From: Clostridiales bacterium CHKCI001 | Lineage (GTDB): Bacteria > Bacillota > Clostridia > Lachnospirales > Lachnospiraceae | Length of the DNA: 43,506 bases | Assembly: GCA_900045905.1 (NCBI GenBank) | Contig: FCNS01000025.1 | Span: 1-43,506, forward strand | Direction: 5' to 3' | Shown: positions 26,721 to 35,913 of the stretch, one piece after another | Layout of the letters: the number at the start of each line of letters is the position of its first letter | Numbering within the stretch: position 1 is the first letter of the stretch | Notes under the pieces: model-generated | Databases searched by the model: none | Told to the model about the DNA's origin: nothing | What the model saw: only the letters and a program-made list of their open reading frames with translations | Program-made: the position numbers and the translations under genes

Positions 26721-27224
26721 ATGAAAGTTTTAGCAAAAATCCGTAAAGTAATTGATGTGGTATTAGGTTCTGCTTGTGCAATTGTATTTGCATTAATGGT
26801 ATGTATTGGAACTTATCAAATTGTAAAACGTTTAATTCTAAATGATCCAAGTACTGTATCAGAAGAACTTTTAACATATAGTTTTACTTGGATGGCATTA
26901 TTGGCATCGGCTTATGTATTTGGCAAAAGAGATCATATGCGTATGGGATTTCTTGCAGATAAGTTAACGGGTACGCCACGTAAAATATTAGAAATCTTCA
27001 TTGAACTACTACTTATGGTATTTACTGGAGTTGTTTTGATTTATGGCGGTATATCCATTATGAAATTGACTATGATACAAAAGACTGCTTCTTTGGGGAT
27101 TCCAATGGGAGTAATCTACGCAATTCTTCCTGTTACTGGTGTGCTTATCTTTATCTACAGTATATTAAATATTATTGATCTATGTGTGGGAAAAGAACAA
27201 GACCATCGGGATGTAAAAGAATAA
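26721..27224 (+). CDS. dctQ: TRAP transporter small membrane subunit (DctQ family)
   Basis: The 167-residue small permease subunit. It should have four transmembrane helices; SEELLTYSFTWMALLASAYVFG and the following KRDHMRMGFLADKL are the conserved DctQ loop and amphipathic segment. It joins DctP-DctM function in the membrane. It sits 1 base after dctP and 26 bases before dctM, so the three genes form one operon. Confidence 0.9.
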   Translation: MKVLAKIRKVIDVVLGSACAIVFALMVCIGTYQIVKRLILNDPSTVSEELLTYSFTWMALLASAYVFGKRDHMRMGFLADKLTGTPRKILEIFIELLLMVFTGVVLIYGGISIMKLTMIQKTASLGIPMGVIYAILPVTGVLIFIYSILNIIDLCVGKEQDHRDVKE

Positions 27225-27250
27225 CATAAATATAGAAAGGAGTTTCGTAT

Positions 27251-28558
27251 ATGGATGCAGCGATTGTTTGTGGATTGATTATTTTAGTCCTTCTTGTCGT
27301 TATGCTTTTGGCTGGTGTACCAATTGCATTAGCCATTGCTATTTCTTCGGTGTGTGCAATTTTACCTATTATTGATTTGGATATTGCTGTTTTGACAGCT
27401 TCCCAGCGAATTTTCTCTGGTATTTCTGTTTTTAGTTTGCTTGCAATTCCATTCTTTATTTTAGCAGGCAATATTATGAATAAAGGTGGTATTGCGGTTC
27501 GTTTAATTAATCTTGCCAAGCTAATTACTGGACGAACACCAGGAGCATTGGCTCAAACAAATGTAATTGCCAATATGCTATTTGGAGCAATTTCTGGTTC
27601 TGGTACAGCGGCAGCTTCTGCAATGGGTTCTATTATTGGACCAATTGAAAAAGATGAAGGATATGATCCAAATTTCTCAGCAGCAGTTAATATTGCAACG
27701 GCTCCTACAGGACTTTTAATTCCTCCAAGTAATGTAATGATTACATTCTCTCTTGTAAGTGGAGGTACTTCGGTAGCAGCTCTGTTTATGGCGGGATATA
27801 TTCCAGGAATCCTTTGGGGATTAGCTTGTATGGTTGTGGCTTTTATTATTGCTAAAAAGAGAGGATATCGTAGTACAACTAAATTTACTGGAAAAGAAGC
27901 GATTCGAGTTATTTTAGAGGCAATTCCATGTTTACTTTTAATTATTATTGTAATTGGAGGTATTATTGGAGGATTTTTTACAGCAACAGAAGGTTCAGTG
28001 GTAGCGGTAGTATATAGTTTGTTTTTAGCATTATTTGTATATCGTTCCATTAAAATCAAAGAACTTCCTCAGATTTTTAAAGATAGTGCAGAGATGACAG
28101 GTATTATCATTTTCCTAATTGGTGCTTCTAGTATTATGTCATGGGTTATGGCATTTACAAATATTCCAACCGTTGTTGCGAATGCATTGTTGTCTGTCAG
28201 CGATAATAAATATGTTATTTTTTTAATGATTAATATTATTTTATTGATTATTGGTACATTTATGGATATGACACCTGCATGTTTGATCTTTACACCGATT
28301 TTCCTTCCAGTTTGTACTTCCCTTGGAATGGATACCGTTCATTTTGGTATTATGATGATTTTTAACTTATGTATTGGTACAATTACACCTCCAGTAGGTA
28401 CAACATTGTTTGTCGGGGTAAAAGTAGGAGGGGTAAAGATCGAGTCAGTCTTTAAGGAATTACTCGTTTATTTTGCGGCTATTATATTTGTATTATTACT
28501 TGTTACTTATATTCCACAGATTAGTTTGTGGTTGCCGAGTCTTATGGGCAATCTATAA
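27251..28558 (+). CDS. dctM: TRAP transporter large permease subunit (DctM family)
   Basis: The 435-residue translocation subunit, with about 12 hydrophobic helices through the whole length. Family landmarks include LLAIPFFILAGNIMNKGGIAVRLINLA, GAISGSGTAAASAMGSI, TAPTGLLIPPSNVMI and GTFMDMTPACLIFTPIFLP. Transport is driven by an ion gradient rather than ATP. GGAG precedes the ATG. uxaC follows after 124 bp with a possible promoter of its own. Confidence 0.93.
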   Translation: MDAAIVCGLIILVLLVVMLLAGVPIALAIAISSVCAILPIIDLDIAVLTASQRIFSGISVFSLLAIPFFILAGNIMNKGGIAVRLINLAKLITGRTPGALAQTNVIANMLFGAISGSGTAAASAMGSIIGPIEKDEGYDPNFSAAVNIATAPTGLLIPPSNVMITFSLVSGGTSVAALFMAGYIPGILWGLACMVVAFIIAKKRGYRSTTKFTGKEAIRVILEAIPCLLLIIIVIGGIIGGFFTATEGSVVAVVYSLFLALFVYRSIKIKELPQIFKDSAEMTGIIIFLIGASSIMSWVMAFTNIPTVVANALLSVSDNKYVIFLMINIILLIIGTFMDMTPACLIFTPIFLPVCTSLGMDTVHFGIMMIFNLCIGTITPPVGTTLFVGVKVGGVKIESVFKELLVYFAAIIFVLLLVTYIPQISLWLPSLMGNL

Positions 28559-28615
28559 GTTGTAATTTACAAATTATAGTATTGCAAAAATTTACTTATG
28601 GGATTTTTTAATAGG

Positions 28616-28644
28616 TTGATGATCAATGATTCGCCTGTTAAAAT
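28616..28644 (+). promoter_or_regulatory. Possible uxaC promoter
   Basis: TTGATG (28616-28621), a 17-base spacer and TAAAAT (28639-28644), in the 124-bp gap between dctM and uxaC. No copy of the 14-bp operator is present, though an odd-length inverted repeat TTGTAATTTACAA lies at about 28559-28571. Confidence 0.45.
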
Positions 28645-28682
28645 GAAATAAATAATTATATTTTATTTAGGAGGTTTATAAC

Positions 28683-30098
28683 ATGAAAGCATTTATGGAC
28701 AAGGATTTCTTGTTAAGTACAGACACAGCAAAGGAATTATATCATGGTGTAGCAGCAAATGTTCCAATTTTAGATTATCATTGTCATATCAATCCACAGG
28801 AAATCGCAGAAGACAGAAAGTTTGAAAATATTACTCAAGTGTGGCTAGGTGGTGATCATTATAAATGGCGTCAAATGCGTTCCAACGGCGTGGATGAATA
28901 TTATATTACAGGTGATGCACCAGATCGTGAAAAGTTCCAGAAGTGGGCAGAAACGTTGGAAAAAGCAATTGGAAATCCGCTGTTCCATTGGAGTCATTTG
29001 GAATTACAAAGATATTTTGGATATACAGGTATCTTGAATAGCGAAACAGCAGAAGAAGTATGGAATTTATGTAATGCAAAATTGCAAGAAGATTCCATGA
29101 GTGTACGTAATCTGATTAAACAATCGGGTGTAACATTAATTTGTACAACCGATGATCCAGCCGATGATTTAAGTTGGCATAAGGTGATTGCAGCCGATGA
29201 CACATTTGATGTAAAGGTGCTTCCTGCATGGCGTCCAGACAAGGCTATGAATCTGGAAAAACCAGATTATGCAGATTATTTGGCAAAACTAGGAGAAGCT
29301 GCGCAAATGAAAATTAAAACATTTGCTGATTTAAAAGAGGCATTAAAGAAACGATTGGCTTTCTTTGAGTCTATGGGATGCCGTGCGTCCGATCATGCAT
29401 TAGAATATGTAATGTATGTACCTGCATCGGAAGAAGAATTAGAAACGATTTTTGCAAAACGTGTGAATGGAGAAGCAATTACAAGAGAGGAAGAACTGAA
29501 GTTTAAAACAGCATTTATGTTGTTTGTAGGAAGAGAATATGCTCGTATGGGATGGGCAATGCAGCTTCACTATGGATGCAAGCGTGACAACAATGTAACA
29601 ATGTACAACAAGCTTGGTCCAGACACAGGATATGACTGTATTAATAATTATGCTCCATCCAGTCAAACAGCTGATTTCTTAAATGCTTTGATTACTACAA
29701 ATGAGTTACCAAAGACAATTATTTACAGCTTGAATCCAAATGATGATGAAGCAATTGGAACGATTTTAGGTTGCTTCCAGAATTCAGATGCAGTTGGAAA
29801 AATTCAGCAAGGTTCTGCTTGGTGGTTCAATGATAATAAGACAGGTATGATAAAGCAAATGACTTCTCTTGCAAATCTTGGATTACTTGGTAATTTCATT
29901 GGTATGCTGACAGATTCCAGAAGTTTCTTATCTTATTCTAGACATGAATACTTTAGAAGAATTCTCTGTGATTTAATTGGTACATGGGTAGAGAATGGAG
30001 AATATCCAAAAGATATGAAAAATTTGGAAAAAATTGTAAAAGGTATTTCTTATAATAACGCAGTTCGTTATTTTGGATTTGACTTAGAAACCGTATAA
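28683..30098 (+). CDS. uxaC: Uronate isomerase
   Basis: Converts D-galacturonate to D-tagaturonate, or D-glucuronate to D-fructuronate, the first step of the pathway completed by UxaB and UxaA. The 471-residue TIM-barrel protein has the metal-binding DYHCHINPQEIAE near residue 30, the C-terminal WWFNDNKTGMIKQM and the MLTDSRSFLSYSRHEYFRR signature. It starts behind TAGGAGG and follows the TRAP operon, with a shared terminator after the stop. Confidence 0.95.
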   Translation: MKAFMDKDFLLSTDTAKELYHGVAANVPILDYHCHINPQEIAEDRKFENITQVWLGGDHYKWRQMRSNGVDEYYITGDAPDREKFQKWAETLEKAIGNPLFHWSHLELQRYFGYTGILNSETAEEVWNLCNAKLQEDSMSVRNLIKQSGVTLICTTDDPADDLSWHKVIAADDTFDVKVLPAWRPDKAMNLEKPDYADYLAKLGEAAQMKIKTFADLKEALKKRLAFFESMGCRASDHALEYVMYVPASEEELETIFAKRVNGEAITREEELKFKTAFMLFVGREYARMGWAMQLHYGCKRDNNVTMYNKLGPDTGYDCINNYAPSSQTADFLNALITTNELPKTIIYSLNPNDDEAIGTILGCFQNSDAVGKIQQGSAWWFNDNKTGMIKQMTSLANLGLLGNFIGMLTDSRSFLSYSRHEYFRRILCDLIGTWVENGEYPKDMKNLEKIVKGISYNNAVRYFGFDLETV

Positions 30099-30110
30099 TT
30101 GAAACGATAG

Positions 30111-30163
30111 AAAGCCTCCGATTCTATAATAATCTTAAGATTAGTAGAATCGGAGGCTTTTTA
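30111..30163. terminator. Bidirectional terminator between uxaC and the lipoprotein gene
   Basis: A perfect 16-bp stem (30111-30126 with 30145-30160) with AAA/TTT ends lies between convergent genes. An inner ATCTTAAGAT palindrome sits in the loop. Confidence 0.9.
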
Positions 30164-30186
30164 TAAGTTGGTTAAATAAATCATTT

Positions 30187-31545
30187 CTATGGTATTGGTG
30201 TTAGGGAACCACCGTTATCTAGTTCAATCGTTTCTCCATCTAACCAACTATTTGCGGAGTTTGTATCATCGTAATAAATAATATTTCCATTTGAGATAAT
30301 ATTACTGCAACTAGAATCAGAATTTCTTAACACATGAACATAAGAAGTATCGGTTACGTTCCATTGAGAAGAGGAATCCAGTTCTATTGAAACCAAATCT
30401 CCAGTGTTAGCTGTATTAATTGCTCCAGTTAATATGCTATTATTTTTTAGACTAACGGAAACTTGACTGATGGAATCACATTGGATATTTCCTTGTAATG
30501 TTTGTGTATCTGCACTCAATTTTACAATTGCTCCATTATTTCCTTCTTTTCCCCAGTCTCCATTGGCGTTTCCAGAACAATTTAATAGTAGATTGCAGGA
30601 AGAGTCAATAACGGTATTCGTTAAATCAATATATGCGGTTGTGTTTGTAGCATAAAAAATGCTATCTGTTACAGTTGTAGTGAGTCTGGAATTTTCACTG
30701 GAAAAACTACTGGAGCCAGCATTCGATTCTGAAGTTTCATAAAGTAGAACTCCATAGTTTCCAGCACTTGTGAAAGAAGAATCAATCCATGTGACAGAGC
30801 CACCTTCAATAGAAGCGGAATTATTTTGAGAGGAACCTGTGACACTGTCTACAATAAGATCTCCTGCTGAAAACAAACAAGGGCTAACTGCATGAGAAGC
30901 AGAAAATTTCCCACCTGTAATATGAATCTTGCTATGAGCTTGGCTGACAGAGACTGGTGCAGAATAAGCCCCTGTAGTAGTGATATTGACATTAGAAGCC
31001 TCGATTTGACCATTATAGGTAGCATCAATTCCATTAGAATTATCTCCGATGGTAGTAACGGCCAAATCAGTTGCTTGAATTGAAGAATTTTCTCCTGCAA
31101 CAACAATTCCGTTAGCCCCAATGGAGCTGGATGTAACTGTTGTGTTGGTAAGGGAGGCATGACTTCCTCCTACAACAGCAAGAGCTGCGTTCTGACCATA
31201 GGAGTTATTATCTTCTGATCCTATAGTATTTCCTGATTTATGAATTGCAGCATTTTGTAATGTTAATTGGCCTTCTTCTGAGACAAGCAAAGCATTTTCA
31301 TTACTGCTAGAAGATTGGAAAATATCTCCATTTAAATTTTGGGTTTCATTATTTATTGTATAGGCCGCAGTTAAAACGGACGGTGAAGTTGTGGTATATC
31401 CAGGCTTTAAAAAGGCTGGATTTTTTGTTGTTTCTTCTAAAGAAGCGGTACTTGACAGATCGGAATTAGAGTCATCACTGCATCCAGTAATGGAAAATGC
31501 AGCAATTATTGTAGTTAATAATAAACATGAAAACCGTTTTCGCAT
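30187..31545 (-). CDS. Surface lipoprotein with beta-helix-like repeats, function unknown
   Basis: A 452-residue exported protein with lipobox ITGC (C22). After a short Ser/Thr-rich linker, residues about 60-430 are a series of short strands and turns rich in Ser, Thr, Asn and Gly, with motifs such as GQLTLQNAAI, ASLTNTTVT, SSIQATDLAV, GQIEASNVNI and SKIHITGGKF. The spacing suggests a right-handed parallel beta-helix as in pectate lyase-like or adhesin folds. No catalytic motif can be named. The methyltransferase gene lies 18 bp upstream on the same strand, so they are probably co-transcribed. Confidence 0.7.
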   Translation of the reverse strand: MRKRFSCLLLTTIIAAFSITGCSDDSNSDLSSTASLEETTKNPAFLKPGYTTTSPSVLTAAYTINNETQNLNGDIFQSSSSNENALLVSEEGQLTLQNAAIHKSGNTIGSEDNNSYGQNAALAVVGGSHASLTNTTVTSSSIGANGIVVAGENSSIQATDLAVTTIGDNSNGIDATYNGQIEASNVNITTTGAYSAPVSVSQAHSKIHITGGKFSASHAVSPCLFSAGDLIVDSVTGSSQNNSASIEGGSVTWIDSSFTSAGNYGVLLYETSESNAGSSSFSSENSRLTTTVTDSIFYATNTTAYIDLTNTVIDSSCNLLLNCSGNANGDWGKEGNNGAIVKLSADTQTLQGNIQCDSISQVSVSLKNNSILTGAINTANTGDLVSIELDSSSQWNVTDTSYVHVLRNSDSSCSNIISNGNIIYYDDTNSANSWLDGETIELDNGGSLTPIP

Positions 31546-31563
31546 AGGACGCTTCTCCTTTCT

Positions 31564-32436
31564 TTAAATTGTGCTGTCTGCCTGCCAGCGTCCGCTCGAT
31601 CCGCATGGAAGAACAAGACCATTTTGGCTAACTGGCAGACCAATTTCGTCTGCAATCACTTTTCCTCCAAATTTAGGAACGATTTCGACTCCTAGTAAAT
31701 AAGAAAGTACAGATGGTGCGAACCCTGTTGTATAGGAATTAATTAAAAAGAATAATGGATGTTCTGATAATAACTGGGAACAAAGCTGGACAAGCGGATG
31801 AATTGCATCTTCAATTTTCCATATTTCACCTTTCGGACCGCGTCCATAGGAAGGAGGGTCCATAATAATTGCATCGTAGTGGTTGCCACGGCGAATTTCG
31901 CGTTCTACAAATTTATTGCAATCATCTACAATCCAGCGAATTGGTGCATCTTTTAACCCAGAAGAAATGGCATTCTCCTTTGCCCAGCCAACCATACCTT
32001 TCGAAGCATCTACATGGGTAACAGAGGCACCGGCGGAGGCAGCAGCTAATGTAGCTCCTCCTGTATAAGCAAACAGATTTAATACTTTGATTGGACGGTT
32101 GGCAGTTTGAATCAATTCAGAAAACCAGTCCCAATTTGCAGCTTGCTCTGGAAATAGACCTGTATGTTTAAAGCTAAACGGTTTGAGCTGAAAGGTTAGA
32201 TTGTTATATTGGATGTTCCATTGCTGTGGTAAATGAAAAAATTCCCATTCCCCTCCGCCTTTTTTACTGCGATGGTAATGTGCATTACAGGTTCTCCAGC
32301 CTTTATGTTTTTTTGGAGTATTCCAGATTACTTGAGGGTCTGGACGGATTAGTAAGTAGTCTCCCCAGCGTTCTAGTTTTTCTCCTTTTGATGTATCAAT
32401 GACTTCATAGTCTTTCCAATGGTTTGCTAACCACAT
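31564..32436 (-). CDS. SAM-dependent RNA methyltransferase-like protein (RlmI/RlmK-like)
   Basis: A 290-residue class I methyltransferase. Motif I is VLNLFAYTGGATLAAASAGA, the acidic residue that binds SAM is in VTHVDASKGMVGWAKEN, and the catalytic-type motif is IIMDPPSYGRGPKGE. The layout resembles the C-terminal catalytic half of rRNA cytosine/guanine methyltransferases such as RlmI and RlmK, preceded by a shorter N-terminal domain of about 110 residues. The target RNA is not known. It is the first gene of the minus-strand pair with the lipoprotein. Confidence 0.8.
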   Translation of the reverse strand: MWLANHWKDYEVIDTSKGEKLERWGDYLLIRPDPQVIWNTPKKHKGWRTCNAHYHRSKKGGGEWEFFHLPQQWNIQYNNLTFQLKPFSFKHTGLFPEQAANWDWFSELIQTANRPIKVLNLFAYTGGATLAAASAGASVTHVDASKGMVGWAKENAISSGLKDAPIRWIVDDCNKFVEREIRRGNHYDAIIMDPPSYGRGPKGEIWKIEDAIHPLVQLCSQLLSEHPLFFLINSYTTGFAPSVLSYLLGVEIVPKFGGKVIADEIGLPVSQNGLVLPCGSSGRWQADSTI

Positions 32437-32512
32437 ATAAAATTCCTCCCGAAAACATCTATGATTCTAATAATGAAAACAGAATCGTAATGAAGAATAG
32501 TTGATTCATCTT

Positions 32513-32541
32513 ATTATAAGAGAAAAAAGGAAAAATAGCAA
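32513..32541 (-). promoter_or_regulatory. Promoter of the methyltransferase-lipoprotein operon
   Basis: On the minus strand TTGCTA (32541-32536), a 17-base spacer and TATAAT (32518-32513). Confidence 0.6.
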
Positions 32542-32582
32542 GAGTCTGTGACAAAATGGTCATAAACAACATCGTGAGATAC

Positions 32583-32611
32583 TTGACTTATTTTTTCTTA
32601 TGAGATATAAT
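32583..32611 (+). promoter_or_regulatory. Promoter of the thiC operon
   Basis: TTGACT (32583-32588), a 17-base spacer and TATAAT (32606-32611). Transcription would start about 10 bases before the TPP riboswitch. Confidence 0.8.
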
Positions 32612-32627
32612 CAACACAATAAATAAA

Positions 32628-32716
32628 GTGCTGGGGAGCTAGCCGTAAGCTGGCTGAGAGGGAGTTGGAGGACTCCGACCCATAACCTGATGCGGATAAT
32701 ACCGACGTAGGAAGAC
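32628..32716 (+). promoter_or_regulatory. TPP riboswitch
   Basis: The conserved elements appear in order: GGGGAGC, GCTGAGAGGG (pyrimidine-binding loop), GACCC, and ACCTGATGCGGATAATACCG followed by CGTAGGAA. The layout is that of a THI-box aptamer. A terminator stem with six T residues follows 55 bases later, so thiamine pyrophosphate should stop transcription before thiC. Confidence 0.95.
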
Positions 32717-32771
32717 AACGTATATGAGTAGTATACATAAGAGTTGAATCAATAGGATTTAACTGCCTGTG

Positions 32772-32799
32772 AGATATGTCCGAGGACATATCTTTTTTA
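32772..32799 (+). terminator. Riboswitch expression-platform terminator
   Basis: A perfect 10-bp stem, AGATATGTCC with GGACATATCT (32772-32793), has a two-base GA centre and is followed by TTTTTAT. Confidence 0.88.
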
Positions 32800-32810
32800 T
32801 TTACTATGAA

Positions 32811-33002
32811 AGTGTCGTCAATGGACAATCAGGCAGGGGATTTATCCCCTGTGCTGATTGGACATTAGACGACCTGACTCGTATGAGCAAGTAAGGCATT
32901 TGCCTGGATTGCGAATACGGGGAGCGATGTCGAGAGTGCATGGCACGAAGACATCAGCTTTCTTATCGTGGTGGTGCCCGCAAAGCGGGCGTGGAAATTT
33001 TA
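32811..33002 (+). repeat. GC-rich ~190-bp dispersed repeat, copy 1: decayed coding sequence
   Basis: It is about 80% identical to the reverse complement of 36543-36729. Translated, both give SVVN/VVN...FIP-ADWTLDDLT-MSK and ...ANTGSDVESA-HED...IVVVP-KRAW. This copy has a TAA inside the frame (32883-32885) and a 4-bp insertion near 32903, so it is dead as a gene. It lies in the thiC leader between the riboswitch terminator and the ribosome site, and contains the hairpin GCCCGC-AAA-GCGGGC at 32976-32990. Confidence 0.8.
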
Positions 33003-33020
33003 TAGGAAAGGATGAATGAG

Positions 33021-34328
33021 ATGGAATACACAACACAAATGGATGCTGCAAGAAAGGGTATTTGCACAAGAGAAATGAAGATTGTAGCAGAAAAAGAGCA
33101 AATGGATGTAAATGAGTTAAGAAAACTTGTTGCCGAAGGAAAAGTGGCAATCCCAGCGAATAAAAATCATAAAGCATTAGATCCAAATGGGGTAGGTTTT
33201 GCATTAAAAACAAAGATTAATGTAAATTTAGGCATTTCTAGAGATTGTAAAGATTTAGATGTAGAATATGAAAAAGTACAAAAAGCAGTCGAAATGGGTG
33301 CAGAATCCATTATGGACTTAAGCAATTATGGAAAAACAAGAGAATTTCGTACAAGATTAACAAAGGAATGTCCAGCCATCATTGGTACTGTACCAATCTA
33401 TGACGCAGTTGTATATTATCATAAGGCATTAAAAGATATCACTGCAAAAGAATGGTTGGATGTTGCAAGAATGCACGCACAAGATGGAGTCGATTTTATG
33501 ACGATTCACTGTGGAATGAATCGTGACACAGCAAAGCGTTTTAAAGCTAATAAGCGTTTAACGAATATTGTATCCCGTGGCGGTTCTATGATGTTTGCAT
33601 GGATGGAGATGACGGGAAATGAAAATCCATTCTATGAATATTATGATGAATTATTAGATATTTGCCGTGAGTATGATGTCACAATCAGTTTAGGAGATGC
33701 GTGTCGTCCAGGATGTATTGAAGATGCAACCGATATTGCTCAAATTGAAGAGCTGGTAAAATTAGCAGAACTGACGAAACGTGCTTGGGAAAAGGATGTG
33801 CAAGTAATTATTGAAGGACCAGGTCATATGCCATTGGATCAAATTGAAGCTAATATGCGTTTACAGCAGCAGATTTGTCATGGTGCACCATTTTATGTAC
33901 TTGGACCGCTTGTAACAGATGTTGCACCAGGATATGATCACATCACTTCTGCAATTGGAGGTGCAATTGCAGCTACTTATGGAGCATCTTTCCTCTGCTA
34001 TGTTACACCAGCAGAACATTTAAGACTTCCAACACTGGATGATATGAAAGAAGGAATCATTGCTTCTAAAATTGCTGCTCATGCTGCGGATATTGCAAAA
34101 GGTGTAAAAGGGGCAAAGCAGTGGGATTATGAGATGAGTAAGGCCAGAAAAGAGTTGGATTGGAATAAAATGTTTGATATTTGTCTGGACCCTGAAAAAC
34201 CAAGAGCATATCGTGCATCTTCTGTACCAGAAAAAGAAGATACTTGCAGTATGTGCGGTAATATGTGTGCAATGCGTAACATGAACCGTATTTTAGATGG
34301 AGAAATTGTAAGTATTTTTGATGAATAA
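33021..34328 (+). CDS. thiC: Phosphomethylpyrimidine synthase ThiC
   Basis: A radical-SAM enzyme that rearranges aminoimidazole ribotide into HMP phosphate, the pyrimidine half of thiamine. The 435-residue protein is the short form lacking the N-terminal domain of E. coli ThiC. The C-terminal cluster motif is CSMCGNMC (CxxCxxxC). Conserved stretches include [41 protein letters not shown] and [14 protein letters not shown]. The ATG at 33021 suits the AGGAAAGG site better than the one at 33012. Controlled by the TPP riboswitch; thiW and thiD follow. Confidence 0.95.
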   Translation: MEYTTQMDAARKGICTREMKIVAEKEQMDVNELRKLVAEGKVAIPANKNHKALDPNGVGFALKTKINVNLGISRDCKDLDVEYEKVQKAVEMGAESIMDLSNYGKTREFRTRLTKECPAIIGTVPIYDAVVYYHKALKDITAKEWLDVARMHAQDGVDFMTIHCGMNRDTAKRFKANKRLTNIVSRGGSMMFAWMEMTGNENPFYEYYDELLDICREYDVTISLGDACRPGCIEDATDIAQIEELVKLAELTKRAWEKDVQVIIEGPGHMPLDQIEANMRLQQQICHGAPFYVLGPLVTDVAPGYDHITSAIGGAIAATYGASFLCYVTPAEHLRLPTLDDMKEGIIASKIAAHAADIAKGVKGAKQWDYEMSKARKELDWNKMFDICLDPEKPRAYRASSVPEKEDTCSMCGNMCAMRNMNRILDGEIVSIFDE

Positions 34329-34354
34329 TAAATTCAAAGAAGGTGTATGAAGAA

Positions 34355-34867
34355 ATGAAGGGAACGGTAAAGAAACTAGTTGTAACCGCGATGCTGACTG
34401 CAATTGCTGTTAGTTTATCTGCATTTTCAATTCCAATCGGTGCGTCAAAATGTTTTCCAATTCAGCATTTGGTAAATGTAATTACTGGTATTTTTCTAGG
34501 ACCATGGTATGGAGTCTTGATGGCTTTTTGTACTTCTCTGATACGAAATTTAATGGGAACGGGAAGCCTATTAGCATTTCCAGGAAGTATGGTAGGAGCA
34601 TTCCTATGTGGGATTTTATATCAGAGGTATCATAAACTTATATTGGCGTATATTGGTGAAGTAGTTGGAACGGGAATTATCGGAGCAATGCTCTGTTATC
34701 CAATTGCAACATTGATAATGGGAAAAGAGGCAGCCTTGTTTGCCTATGTAATTCCATTTATGATGAGTACAGTAGTTGGTACTGTGTTTGCAGCAGTTTT
34801 AACCGAGACATTATATAAGACCCATGCAATGGAATATATGAAGCAGTTACTAGAAGCAAATGGATGA
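34355..34867 (+). CDS. thiW: ThiW, ECF-type thiazole precursor transporter S component
   Basis: A 170-residue hydrophobic membrane protein with about five to six helices. The pattern LVVTAMLTAIAVSLSAF...IPIGASKCFPIQHLVNVITGIFLGPWYG is typical of ThiW. ThiW is the substrate-binding subunit of an energy-coupling-factor importer, thought to bring in hydroxyethylthiazole; the shared ATPase module is encoded elsewhere. In-frame GTG at 34343 is possible, but the ATG at 34355 gives better spacing from AAGAAGG. It lies between thiC and thiD in the TPP-regulated operon. Confidence 0.85.
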   Translation: MKGTVKKLVVTAMLTAIAVSLSAFSIPIGASKCFPIQHLVNVITGIFLGPWYGVLMAFCTSLIRNLMGTGSLLAFPGSMVGAFLCGILYQRYHKLILAYIGEVVGTGIIGAMLCYPIATLIMGKEAALFAYVIPFMMSTVVGTVFAAVLTETLYKTHAMEYMKQLLEANG

Positions 34868-34885
34868 CAATTCTAGGAGGTAAGC

Positions 34886-35692
34886 ATGAGAAAAATTTTG
34901 ACAATTGCTGGTTCTGATAGCAGCGGAGGCGCTGGAATTCAGGCAGACTTAAAAACTTTTTTGGCAAATGGGACTTATGGGATGAGTGTAATTACTGCGA
35001 TTACTGCTCAGAATACAACAGGAGTATTTGCAATTCAAGATATTGATTCAATGATTGTAAAAGCACAATTAGATGCAGTGTTTACCGATATTGTCCCAGA
35101 CGCAGTTAAGATTGGGATGGTATCTGCGCCAGAACTGATTCATGTCATTGCACAAGCGTTAAAGCAGTATGGTGCAAAAAATATTGTGCTAGATACAGTT
35201 ATGGTTTCTACAAGTGGTTGTTCTTTGTTAAAGCCAGAAGCAAAGCAGGCATTGATGGAAGAATTATTGCCTCTCGCAAAAGTAATTACGCCAAATATTC
35301 CAGAGGCAGAAGTATTGGCAGACAGAAAGATAGAAACAAAGCAAGATATGGAGTTAGCGGTGCAGCGAATCGCAGACAAGACAAATGCAGCAATTTTAAT
35401 TAAAGGCGGACATTTAAAAGAGTCCGCAGATGATCTATTGTATATGGAAGGAACAATGCATTGGCTAACTGGAAAGCGGATTCAGACGGAAAATACCCAT
35501 GGAACAGGATGTACCCTTTCTTCTGCAATAGCAGCGAATTTGGGAAAAGAAATGGAACTTGTGGATGCAGTGAAGTCGGCTAAGTATTATCTTGCAGGTG
35601 CGTTGGCAGCAGGACTAGATTTAGGAAACGGAAATGGTCCTGTTCATCATGGTTGGAATCTCACTACAATAACAGAAAGTAAGATAAAATAA
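34886..35692 (+). CDS. thiD: Hydroxymethylpyrimidine/phosphomethylpyrimidine kinase
   Basis: Phosphorylates HMP and HMP-phosphate to HMP-pyrophosphate for thiamine assembly. 268 residues, full length for ThiD. Motifs: ILTIAGSDSSGGAGIQADLKTF at the N-terminus, VLDTVMVSTSG, TPNIPEAEVL and the ATP/anion-hole ENTHGTGCTLSSAIAANL. GGAGG precedes the ATG. It is the last gene of the riboswitch operon. No ThiE domain is fused to it. Confidence 0.95.
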   Translation: MRKILTIAGSDSSGGAGIQADLKTFLANGTYGMSVITAITAQNTTGVFAIQDIDSMIVKAQLDAVFTDIVPDAVKIGMVSAPELIHVIAQALKQYGAKNIVLDTVMVSTSGCSLLKPEAKQALMEELLPLAKVITPNIPEAEVLADRKIETKQDMELAVQRIADKTNAAILIKGGHLKESADDLLYMEGTMHWLTGKRIQTENTHGTGCTLSSAIAANLGKEMELVDAVKSAKYYLAGALAAGLDLGNGNGPVHHGWNLTTITESKIK

Positions 35693-35706
35693 AGTTATTT
35701 CATATG

Positions 35707-35731
35707 GTGGTGTCGCAGAATGCGACACCAC
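35707..35731 (+). terminator. Hairpin after thiD
   Basis: A perfect 11-bp stem, GTGGTGTCGCA with TGCGACACCAC, has a GAA loop. It is followed by TGTTTGTG, a poor T run. It probably ends the thiC operon. Confidence 0.65.
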
Positions 35732-35735
35732 TGTT

Positions 35736-35856
35736 TGTGCGATAAGCCTGACAAGCGGCTGCGGTGCTTGTACCAGCAGACAGTTGTCGGGCAAGTACAG
35801 CGAGCAGCTTTTGCTGCGAGCTGTGCGGTATCACAGGAATTGAGTAGGAGTCAGCC
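35736..35856 (-). repeat. ~120-bp dispersed repeat, second family, copy 1
   Basis: The reverse complement aligns along most of its length with 38954-39066, sharing blocks such as GCTGTACTTGCCC and ACAGCTCGCA. It is richer in GC than its surroundings. It lies 14 bp from palindromic repeat copy D. No protein family is recognised in it. Confidence 0.7.
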
Positions 35857-35869
35857 TATTCGATTTTTC

Positions 35870-35913
35870 TTATCGTGATATGAAAAAGACATCCAGTCGA
35901 GGTTTCTTTTGTT
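35870..35913 (-). repeat. Palindromic dispersed repeat, copy D
   Basis: Inverted relative to A and B. The TTATCGTGATATG tail is exact, the palindrome has several changes, and the outer AAAAGA/TCTTTT pairing is kept. The end of the repeat overlaps the stop codon of the XRE regulator gene. Confidence 0.75.
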
